In this document: piece after piece, positions 26,053 through 35,888 of the stretch | Numbering within the stretch: position 1 is the stretch's first letter | Layout: every line of letters starts with the position of its first letter | Assembly (NCBI GenBank): GCA_016707895.1 | Contig: JADJGV010000034.1 | Coordinates: 248,001 to 312,000 of the forward strand | DNA: 64,000 nucleotides | Source of the DNA: Myxococcales bacterium | Lineage (GTDB): Bacteria > Myxococcota_A > Polyangia > Haliangiales > Haliangiaceae | Direction of reading: 5' to 3' | Made by a program: the position numbers and the translations under genes | The notes under the pieces: model-generated | What the model was told of the DNA's origin: nothing | The model's database searches: none | The model's input: only the letters and a program-made list of their open reading frames with translations

Positions 26053-27219
26053 ATGTCCGGCTGGCAAGCATGGAAGTCGATGAACGGACGCATGGCCACC
26101 GCGCCGACGATGGGCGCCAACGCCGACGGTCGGCTGCAGGTGTTCGGCCGCAGCGCCGAGGGCGAGGTGGTGCACGCGTGGCAGACCGATCAGAGCGGCC
26201 CGTGGTCGCCCTGGACGTCGGCCGGCTCGCCAGGGCACATGGGCGCGATGGGCGGCGGCGGCTCGAGCATGGGTGGGATGGGCGGCGGCATGGCCGGGAC
26301 GATGGGGCAGGCGATGGCCGGCGCGATGGCCGGCGGCATGGGCGGCGGCATGGGCGGCGGCATGGGCGGCGGCGGCATGGGCGGCGCGCCCGCCGGGGGC
26401 CCGCCTCCCGAGGGCTGGCCCCGGGTCACCATCGGGATGAACGAGGACAAGCGCATGGAGGTGTTCGCGCGCGGCCCCGACGGCGCGCTGTGGCACATGT
26501 GGCAGAAGTCCAAGAACGGCGCGTGGTCCGAGTGGAAGTCGCTCGGCGGCCACTGCGCCTCGGCGGTCGCGGCGGCGCAGAACGAGGACGGCCGGCTCGA
26601 GGTGTTCGTGCGCGGCCCCGACCACGCGCTGTGGCACGTCTGGCAGAAGGAGCCCAGCGGCGGCTGGGGCTCGTTCGCGTCGCTCGGCGGCCAGTGCGTC
26701 GGCGACCCGACGGTCGCGCGCAACGAGGACGGCCGGCTCGAGGTCTACTGCCGCGGCAGCGACAACGCGCTGTGGAAGCGCGTGCAGGAGAAGCCCAACG
26801 GCAAGTGGACCGACTGGAAGTCCGAGGGCGGCGTGCTCACGAGCAACGTCGCGATCGGCGCCAACCCCGGCCATCGGCTCGAGGCGTTCGCCCGCGGCGG
26901 CGACGGCGCGCTGTGGCACAAGTGGCAGGAGAAGCCCAACGGCAAGTGGAAGGACTGGGCGTCGCTCGGCGGCCGCTTCGCCTCCAACCCGGTGGTCGGC
27001 ACGATCCGCGACGGCCGCCTCGAGGTGTTCGTCACCACCGAGGACAACGTCATGTGGCACATCTGGCAGAAGGAGCCGGGCGGCGCCTGGAACAACTGGT
27101 CGTCCGAGGGCGGCCCGGTCTCGGGCGACCTCGCCGTCGGCAAGAACGACGACGGTCGCCTCGAGGTGATCGGCGTCGCGCCCGACCGCACGCTGATGCG
27201 CACCTGCCAGGTCAAGTAG
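26053..27219 (+). CDS. Seven-blade beta-propeller, PLL-like lectin fold, with Gly/Met-rich insert
   Basis: A 388-residue protein built of seven repeats of about 43-46 residues with the pattern DGRLEVFxRGxDxALWHxWQ then GxWxxWxSLGG. The N-terminal WQAWKSMNG supplies the last strand of blade seven, a Velcro closure as in circular propellers. The repeat is like the PLL (Photorhabdus lectin) and tectonin-like families that bind fucose, methylated sugars or lipopolysaccharide. Between blades one and two (about residues 62-118) is a low-complexity insert of GGMGGGMGGGM type. No signal peptide is present, so if it is a surface lectin it must leave by a non-classical route. Single-copy conserved Trp and His positions could line sugar pockets. 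Sugar specificity is unknown. Confidence 0.82.
   Translation: MSGWQAWKSMNGRMATAPTMGANADGRLQVFGRSAEGEVVHAWQTDQSGPWSPWTSAGSPGHMGAMGGGGSSMGGMGGGMAGTMGQAMAGAMAGGMGGGMGGGMGGGGMGGAPAGGPPPEGWPRVTIGMNEDKRMEVFARGPDGALWHMWQKSKNGAWSEWKSLGGHCASAVAAAQNEDGRLEVFVRGPDHALWHVWQKEPSGGWGSFASLGGQCVGDPTVARNEDGRLEVYCRGSDNALWKRVQEKPNGKWTDWKSEGGVLTSNVAIGANPGHRLEAFARGGDGALWHKWQEKPNGKWKDWASLGGRFASNPVVGTIRDGRLEVFVTTEDNVMWHIWQKEPGGAWNNWSSEGGPVSGDLAVGKNDDGRLEVIGVAPDRTLMRTCQVK
26337..26392 (+). repeat. Tandem GGCGGCATG-type repeat inside the propeller gene
   Basis: Repeated ATGGGCGGCGGC units encode the MGGG linker between propeller blades one and two. All units are multiples of three bases, so copy-number change would alter linker length without loss of frame. 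Confidence 0.7.
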
Positions 27220-27236
27220 TTTCATATCGTTGCGAT

Positions 27237-27300
27237 CTGCGCAATGTTCCTATTGCGCAACGAATCCATTGTGCAATATATCCGTTGCGCAATGGAGGCG
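27237..27300 (+). repeat. Four 16-bp tandem repeats with palindromic TTGCGCAA core
   Basis: Cores start at 27237 (CTGCGCAA), 27253 (TTGCGCAA), 27269 (TTGTGCAA) and 27285 (TTGCGCAA), each exactly 16 bases from the next. The tail of the unit is weakly conserved (about YR, then WWTCC). The array is AT-rich against a very GC-rich background and fills the gap before the two-ATPase operon. The copy at 27253 can serve as a -35 (TTGCGC) for TATATC at 27277-27282. A repressor or autoregulator site is likely; an iteron role cannot be excluded. Confidence 0.8.
27294..27298 (+). promoter_or_regulatory. Shine-Dalgarno GGAGG of the ATPase operon
   Basis: GGAGG lies 8 bases before the ATG at 27307, inside the fourth repeat unit. 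It favours that ATG over in-frame ATGs at 27292 and 27244. The 27292 start would instead fit a leaderless transcript from the TATATC at 27277. Confidence 0.55.
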
Positions 27301-27306
27301 CGATGG

Positions 27307-28542
27307 ATGGCGCAGCAGCGAGAGGCTCGGGGGCCGGCGAACGTGGTCGGGGCGGCGGTCCGTGGCAACGACTTCTGGGGCCGGAGCGATGACGTGGCCC
27401 AGGTGTGGCGTCAGCTCGAGCGCGGGAGCGTGTTGCTCACCGCGCCACGCCGGCACGGCAAGTCGTCGCTGATGCACGCGCTGGCCGACGCGCCGCGCGA
27501 CGGCTGGACCGTCGAGTACTTCGACGTCGAGTACGTGCAGACGCCGCGCGAGCTGCTGGTCGAGTTGACCGCCGCCGTGCTGGCCCACGATCGCCTGCGC
27601 ACCGTCCTCGACAAGGTGAAGCAGGCGCCCGGACAGCTCGCCCGCTGGCTCGGTGGGGTCGTGAGTGACGTCGGGCTCGCGCGCGACAAGATCGGCGAGC
27701 TGAAGATCGCGCTGCGCGACGGGCTAGGCGATGGGCCGAGCTGGGCTGAGCTGACCGAGCAGCTGCTGACGCTGCTCGACCACGCCGATGGTCACGTGCT
27801 GCTCGTCATCGATGAGTTCCCGATGATGGTCGGCAACTTCCTCGACCGCGAGCAGGCCGACGCGATCCACTTCCTCAAGTGGTTCCGGGCAGTGCGGCAG
27901 CGCCGGGGAGGCGATCGGTTGCGGTTCTTGCTCGGCGGCTCGGTGAACATCGAGCCGCGGCTCGAGTTGCTCGGCCAGCAAGCGCTGCTGGCCGATCTCG
28001 AGCGGTTCCCGCTGCGTCCGCTCGAGCGCTCGGACGCCGAGGCGTTCGTCGCCGCGGTGCTCGAGGCCGAGGGCGCGCGTCACGAGATCGGCGTCGCGGC
28101 CGAGATCGTGCGGATCGCCGACTGCGGCGTGCCGTTCTTCCTGCAGGTGCTGATCAGCGAGGTGATGGCCGAGGCCAGGCGGCAGCGGCGCGGGCTCTTG
28201 GTCCCCGACATCGAACCCATCTACCAGGACCGCGTGCTCGGTCCGGGCAACCGCGCGCGCTTCAGCCACTACCACTCCCGGCTCAAGGAGCACTACGGTC
28301 CACTCGAGGAACCGGCGCGGCTGGTGCTCGACGCGCTGGTGCTCGACCAGCCGCTGACCACCCGCGTGCTCGCGGACGCGGTCGCGCGGGGAGGGGAGAG
28401 CGCGGCGGTGCTCGACGAGACGCTCGCGCTGCTCGAGAGCGACTACTACGTCGATCGCGACGGCGATCGGGTGCGGTTCGCCAACGGCTTCTTGCGGTCG
28501 TGGTGGATGCGGCACGCGGCGCGGTCGCGGGGGCGGCTGTGA
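27307..28542 (+). CDS. AAA/STAND-type ATPase, first gene of a two-ATPase operon
   Basis: A 411-residue P-loop ATPase of the archaeal-ATPase-like group. An N-terminal GNDFWGRSDDV motif precedes the nucleotide site, then Walker A in LLTAPRRHGKSSLMHAL, Walker B in VLLVIDEFPMM, and a sensor strand FLLGGSVNIEP. The C-terminal part (about 300-411) looks like winged-helix DNA- or protein-binding modules and ends in RVRFANGFLRSWWMRH, the ending common in this group (compare F.NPLLRxWW). Function of such ATPases is unsettled; several are linked to mobile or defence functions. The gene overlaps the next ATPase gene by four bases (GTGA) and follows a four-copy TTGCGCAA array. No signal peptide or membrane segment. 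Confidence 0.8.
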   Translation: MAQQREARGPANVVGAAVRGNDFWGRSDDVAQVWRQLERGSVLLTAPRRHGKSSLMHALADAPRDGWTVEYFDVEYVQTPRELLVELTAAVLAHDRLRTVLDKVKQAPGQLARWLGGVVSDVGLARDKIGELKIALRDGLGDGPSWAELTEQLLTLLDHADGHVLLVIDEFPMMVGNFLDREQADAIHFLKWFRAVRQRRGGDRLRFLLGGSVNIEPRLELLGQQALLADLERFPLRPLERSDAEAFVAAVLEAEGARHEIGVAAEIVRIADCGVPFFLQVLISEVMAEARRQRRGLLVPDIEPIYQDRVLGPGNRARFSHYHSRLKEHYGPLEEPARLVLDALVLDQPLTTRVLADAVARGGESAAVLDETLALLESDYYVDRDGDRVRFANGFLRSWWMRHAARSRGRL

Positions 28543-29879
28543 GCGGGCCGCTGCTCTACAATCCGATCCGGGCCAGCCGCGAAGAGCTCGAGGCGATGCT
28601 CGTCGCCCGGCGCGACGTCGTCGACCGGCTCGTGGCCGACCTGGCCGCCGACGCCGGCAAGCAGACCCAGCGCCACTGGCAGCTCATCGGCCCCCGCGGT
28701 AGCGGCAAGAGCCACCTGACCCAGCTGATCGCGCTCCGCCTCGAGGCCGAGCACGGCTGGGTGGTGGCGCGCCTGCCCGAGGAGCACTACCAGGTCGGCA
28801 GCGTCGGCGATCTGCTCGAGCAGGTCGTCATGCGCCTCGAGCAGGTCGACGTGTCGCCCCTGGCCGACGTGTCCCGCGCCGACCTCGAGGAGCGCGCGCT
28901 CGACCGCATCCGCGCGCTGCGCGCGTCGACCGGCAAGCCGGTGTTGGTCGTCATCGAGAACCTGGCGATCCTGTTCGAGCGGCAGCTGCGCGATCGCCGC
29001 AGCCAGCAGCGGCTGCGCCAGATCCTCGGCAAGAACCCGCCGTTCGCGCTGGTCGCCACCTCGACCAGCTACGTCGACGCGACCGTCCAGCACGCCGCGC
29101 CGTTCTACGACTTCTTCCAGGTGGTGTTCCTCGACGACCTCACCAGCGAAGAGGTCGTGATGCTGATCGAGGCGCGGATCCGCCGGGACCGCCAGCCGGC
29201 GCCGTCAAACAACCTCGGGCTCCTGCGCGCCCGCGCGCGCGCGATGTACCACTTCAGCGGCGGAAACCCGCGGCTGGTGCTGGTGATGTACGCGGCGCTC
29301 GCCGCCAGCGGCGGCGATCCCCTCCACGCCGGACTGCTGACGTTGCTCGACGAGGTCACGCCGTACTTCCAGGCGCGCCTCGCGGAGCTCGCGCCGCAGA
29401 CGGCGGTGGTCTTGGCCGCGCTCGCGGTGAGCGCGCCCGGTCAGTCGCCGTCGGACGTCGCGCGCGCGTGCCGCCTGCCCACCAACCAGCTGACGGCGCA
29501 GCTGGCCAAGCTCGAGCGCGGCGGCCTGGTGCGCGCGGTCGGGCGAGGCGCCGATCGTCGCCGTCGGCATTACCAGGTGGCGGAGCGCTTGCTGCGGATC
29601 TGGCTCGCGTGGCGCGAACGCGCGACCCCCGATGATGCGCTCGCGGCGCTCGCCGCCTTCTTCGAGCGCTGGTACGAGGCGCACGCGGCGTCGCCGCGCG
29701 GCGACCGCGCCGCGGAAGCGACGGTCGGGTGGGGCTGGATCGCGCGTGGCGCCGTCGACGAGCGAGGCATCCCGTACTCGACCGCGGCCGAGGTTCGCGC
29801 CGACCCTGGCCGTGCCGCGACGCTGGCCCCTGAGCTGCGCGAGGCCGTCGAGCTGTTGCTCGGCGCCGCCGCGCGCTAG
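28539..29879 (+). CDS. AAA ATPase with C-terminal winged-helix region, second gene of the operon
   Basis: A 446-residue P-loop ATPase starting at the overlapping GTG. Walker A is GPRGSGKSHLTQL (about residue 50). The Walker B strand reads LVVIENLAILF, with EN where DE is usual. Next come a sensor strand FALVATSTSYVD and a small helical lid. A MarR-like winged helix (about 300-360, SPSDVARACRLPTNQLTAQL, then KLERGGLVRAVGRG) precedes HYQVAERLLRIWLAWR, a terminal pattern shared with ATPases of the same broad class. The pair is probably co-translated and may form a hetero-oligomer. Its last bases overlap the convergent monooxygenase gene by four (CTAG shared by both stops). No homologue with known function is recognised. 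Confidence 0.8.
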   Translation: MSGPLLYNPIRASREELEAMLVARRDVVDRLVADLAADAGKQTQRHWQLIGPRGSGKSHLTQLIALRLEAEHGWVVARLPEEHYQVGSVGDLLEQVVMRLEQVDVSPLADVSRADLEERALDRIRALRASTGKPVLVVIENLAILFERQLRDRRSQQRLRQILGKNPPFALVATSTSYVDATVQHAAPFYDFFQVVFLDDLTSEEVVMLIEARIRRDRQPAPSNNLGLLRARARAMYHFSGGNPRLVLVMYAALAASGGDPLHAGLLTLLDEVTPYFQARLAELAPQTAVVLAALAVSAPGQSPSDVARACRLPTNQLTAQLAKLERGGLVRAVGRGADRRRRHYQVAERLLRIWLAWRERATPDDALAALAAFFERWYEAHAASPRGDRAAEATVGWGWIARGAVDERGIPYSTAAEVRADPGRAATLAPELREAVELLLGAAAR

Positions 29880-31318
29880 CGCGCGAAGCTGAGCACGCCG
29901 TCGTCGACCTTGCCGTGGCGCAGCGCGATCAGGTCGCGCGGGTAGCTCTGGTGCATGCGCCACGGCGTGCGGTCGCCCTGGCGCGGCATCAGCGCCTGCG
30001 CGCGCTGGACGTAGCCCGACTGCAAGTCGAGCAGCGGCTCGGTGGCCATCGTCGGATCGTCCTGCACCGGCGTGCACCGGCGGAAGCCACCCTTGGCCAT
30101 GTGGTTGAGCACGCGGCACACGTACTGGCAGGCCAGCTCGGCCTTGAGCGTCCACGACGCGTTGGTGTAGCCGAGCGCCACCGCCAGGTTGGGCACGCCC
30201 GACAGCATCGCGCCCTTGTAGTTCCACCGGGTCGCGGGATCGATCGCCTCGCCGTCGACCGCGACGGTCATGCCGCCGAGGAACTGCAGCTCGAGGCCGG
30301 TGGCGGTGACGATCGCGTCGGCGGGCAGCGTCTCGCCGGAGGTCAGCCGGACGCCGTCCTCGGTGAAGGCGTCGACCGTGCCGGTCACGACGTCGGCCTT
30401 GCCCGAGCGGATCGCCGCGAACAGGTCGCCGTCGGGCACCAGGCACAGCCGCTGGTCCCACGGCGCGTAGCTGGGCTGGAAGTCCTTCGCGTCGGCGGCG
30501 CCGCCGACCTCCTTCTTCACGCCGGCCGCGATCAGCTTGCGCGCCTGCGCCGGGAACGCCCGGCAGAAGTCGTAGAACGCCTTGCCCATGAGCACGTTCT
30601 TCCACCGGGTCGCGGCGTACGCGGTCTTCGGCGGCAGCCGCGCGCGCAGCCACATCGCGGCGCGGTCGACGCCGGGCCGCGACACGATGTAGGTCGGCGT
30701 CCGCTGCAGCATGGTCACGTGGGCGGCGCGCGCCGCCAGCGCCGGCACCAGCGTCACCGCGGTGGCCCCGGAGCCGATCACGACGATGCGCTTGCCGCCG
30801 TGGTCGTAGTCCTCGGGCCAGAACTGCGGGTGGATCAGCGCGCCGCGGAACCGCTCGGCGCCCGCGAACGCCGGCGCGTGGCCGCGGTCGTAGCGATAGT
30901 ACCCGGCGCACATCAGCAAGAAGCTGCACGTGAGCTGCACCCGCTCGCCGCCGCGCTCGCAGGTGATGGTCCACCGGGCGTCGGCCGACGACCACGCCGC
31001 GTGCACGACCTTGTGCTGGAAGCGGATGTGCTGGTCGATGCCGTGGAGGCGCGCGGTGTCGCGCACGTAAGCCAGGATCGACGGGCCGTCAGCGAGCGCG
31101 CGGTCACCGGGCCACGGCTGGAACGTGTAGCCCAGCGTGTACATGTCGGAGTCGGAGCGGATCCCGGGGTAGCGGAACAGGTCCCAGGTGCCGCCGATGC
31201 TGTCCCGGCCCTCGAGGATCGCGTAGGTGCGATCGGGACACGCGGTCTGCAGGTGGTAGCCCGCGGCGATGCCCGAAAGCCCGGCGCCGACGACGAGGAC
31301 GTCGAGGTGCTCTGCCAT
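29876..31318 (-). CDS. Flavin-containing monooxygenase (Baeyer-Villiger / EthA-like)
   Basis: A 480-residue class B flavoprotein monooxygenase. The FAD motif is VVGAGLSGIAAG (10-21), the family fingerprint is FRGALIHPQFWPEDY, with HPQ in place of the usual HTS, and the NADPH motif is VIGSGATAV. GIRSDSDMYTLGY and WNYKGAMLSGVPNLAV are typical of the EthA branch, which oxidises ketones and activates ethionamide in mycobacteria. Natural substrate unknown. The mRNA should be leaderless: TGGACA and TAGGCT are 17 bases apart, and TAGGCT ends six bases before the ATG. A nine-base inverted repeat touches the -35 element, so a TetR-type repressor is likely, but no regulator gene is adjacent in this window. 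Confidence 0.9.
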   Translation of the reverse strand: MAEHLDVLVVGAGLSGIAAGYHLQTACPDRTYAILEGRDSIGGTWDLFRYPGIRSDSDMYTLGYTFQPWPGDRALADGPSILAYVRDTARLHGIDQHIRFQHKVVHAAWSSADARWTITCERGGERVQLTCSFLLMCAGYYRYDRGHAPAFAGAERFRGALIHPQFWPEDYDHGGKRIVVIGSGATAVTLVPALAARAAHVTMLQRTPTYIVSRPGVDRAAMWLRARLPPKTAYAATRWKNVLMGKAFYDFCRAFPAQARKLIAAGVKKEVGGAADAKDFQPSYAPWDQRLCLVPDGDLFAAIRSGKADVVTGTVDAFTEDGVRLTSGETLPADAIVTATGLELQFLGGMTVAVDGEAIDPATRWNYKGAMLSGVPNLAVALGYTNASWTLKAELACQYVCRVLNHMAKGGFRRCTPVQDDPTMATEPLLDLQSGYVQRAQALMPRQGDRTPWRMHQSYPRDLIALRHGKVDDGVLSFAR

Positions 31319-31324
31319 GCCCCG

Positions 31325-31353
31325 AGCCTACGCAACCGCGCCGCCCTTGTCCA
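31325..31353 (-). promoter_or_regulatory. Promoter of the flavin monooxygenase gene
   Basis: Minus-strand TGGACA (plus 31348-31353), 17-base spacer, TAGGCT (plus 31325-31330), then six bases to the ATG at 31318. Confidence 0.6.
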
Positions 31354-31376
31354 CTATTGACCATTGTTCAACAGTG
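31352..31376. promoter_or_regulatory. Candidate repressor operator (inverted repeat CACTATTGA-n7-TCAACAGTG)
   Basis: Plus-strand half-sites 31352-31360 and 31368-31376 are complementary at eight of nine positions with a seven-base spacer. The element overlaps the edge of the -35 of the monooxygenase promoter. EthA in mycobacteria is controlled by the TetR-family EthR, so a TetR-like regulator is a reasonable candidate. Confidence 0.55.
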
Positions 31377-31542
31377 CGATCGGGGACGGGGTAGGCTTTT
31401 GTAATCGCGAACACTGCTTCTCAACGATTCCGAGAGATTCTGATGGAAAGAGTGCGCCCGCCGGGTAGCCGCGGGTTATATTGCGAGTGTCGTGCGGGGA
31501 CGCGCCATCCGGTGCCGCCTGTCCGCGCGCCCAGGGATCCCG

Positions 31543-34677
<3,135 letters not shown>

Positions 34678-34734
34678 CGCTCGCGGCCTGAACGTTCACA
34701 TCGCTCTCATCATCTGTTCATCGAGGGGAACTGC

Positions 34735-35808
34735 ATGACTCGCAGCATGGCTTCGCACGTATTGCTCGCCGCGGCGGTGGCGCTGGCGCCGCTGCCGGCG
34801 CTCGCCCAGCCGACGCCGGGGCCGACCGACGGCGCGCCCAAGCGGCCGATCGGCGACGACGACATCGAGAAGAGCCTGCGCCCGTGGGCGAAGGGCGTCT
34901 CCCCCGACGAGCAAGCCGCCGCGCTGTCGCTGTTCAAGGAGGGCAACGCCCTCATCAAGGACCAGCTGTGGCCCAAGGCGGTCGCCAAGTACCGCGAGGC
35001 GCTGACCCACTGGAAGCACCCGGCCATCTACTACAACCTCGCGCTCGCGCTGGTGAACCTCGACCAGCCGCTCGAGATCTACGACGCGCTCGAGAAGGCG
35101 ATGGAGTACGGCGTCGGTCCCCTCGACTCCGAGAAGCTCGATCGCGCCAAGTCGACCAAGCTCCTGGTCGAGAAGCAGATCGGCTCGGTCGAGTACACGA
35201 TCGACGTCCAGGGCGCGACGCTGGTGCTCGACGGCCAGGAGGTGTTCACCGGCCCCGGCACCTACAAGGCGCGGGTGCGCGCCGGCGAGCACACCGTCGT
35301 CGCGCGCGCCGAGGGCTACACCCCGGTGCCGCTGACCGTGAAGATCCTCGGCGGCACGGTCTCGGCGATCACGATCCCGATGTACACCGACGCCGAGCTG
35401 ACCCGCGAGACCCGCAAGATGCCCAACTGGGTGCCGTACACGGTGCTCGGCAGCGGCGTCGTGCTGGCGGCGGTCGGCGGCCTGTTGCACTCCTCGGCCA
35501 AGACCAACTTCGAGGAGTACGACAAGGCGATCGGCGTGTGCGCGGGCGAGGATCCGTCGGGCGGCTGCACGACGCTGCCGGCCGGCGTCGCCGACAAGAA
35601 GACCACCGCCGAGTCGAACCAGACCCTGGCGTTCACCGCCTACGGCATCGGCGGCGCGGCGGTCGTCGCCGGCGTCGTGCTGGTCATCCTCAACCGCCCC
35701 AAGACCTTCCGCATCGACCCGACCAAGGGCGGCGCCGCCGCCGACATCGCCATCTCGCCGGTGGTCGCGCCGGGTCAGGCCGGCCTGGTCGTCGCCGGTT
35801 CGTTCTGA
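34735..35808 (+). CDS. Exported TPR and PEGA-domain protein with two C-terminal membrane helices
   Basis: A 357-residue protein with a signal peptide cut near ALAQP (residue 25). Residues about 55-130 form TPR-like helices (LFKEGNALIKDQLWPKAVAKY, YYNLALALVNLDQP). Residues about 143-200 match a PEGA-type beta domain (GATLVLDGQEVFTGPGTYKA, VRAGEHTVVARAEGY). Two hydrophobic segments (about 228-245 and 300-322) flank a short acidic loop with two cysteines (CAGEDPSGGC). This organisation is common in myxobacterial envelope proteins encoded beside Ser/Thr kinases. It lies 57 bases after the kinase-STAND gene on the same strand, so it may be a partner in that pathway. Exact role unknown. Confidence 0.8.
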   Translation: MTRSMASHVLLAAAVALAPLPALAQPTPGPTDGAPKRPIGDDDIEKSLRPWAKGVSPDEQAAALSLFKEGNALIKDQLWPKAVAKYREALTHWKHPAIYYNLALALVNLDQPLEIYDALEKAMEYGVGPLDSEKLDRAKSTKLLVEKQIGSVEYTIDVQGATLVLDGQEVFTGPGTYKARVRAGEHTVVARAEGYTPVPLTVKILGGTVSAITIPMYTDAELTRETRKMPNWVPYTVLGSGVVLAAVGGLLHSSAKTNFEEYDKAIGVCAGEDPSGGCTTLPAGVADKKTTAESNQTLAFTAYGIGGAAVVAGVVLVILNRPKTFRIDPTKGGAAADIAISPVVAPGQAGLVVAGSF

Positions 35809-35888
35809 GCGCGTCGGCGCCCTCACCCGAAACCCGAGCTCGCACCTCGGGTCCCCGTCTCACTCGCTTCCTCACCTGGGAGTCCTGC

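Noticed and set aside
27237..27300. Possible CRISPR or attachment site
   Set aside because: Units are only 16 bases with 8-base spacers that are themselves partly conserved; there is no integrase and no flanking duplication.
27244..27306. ATG at 27244 as the start of the first ATPase gene
   Set aside because: This extension is translated repeat DNA (overlapping the 16-bp array and promoter), and a GGAGG site points to the ATG at 27307.
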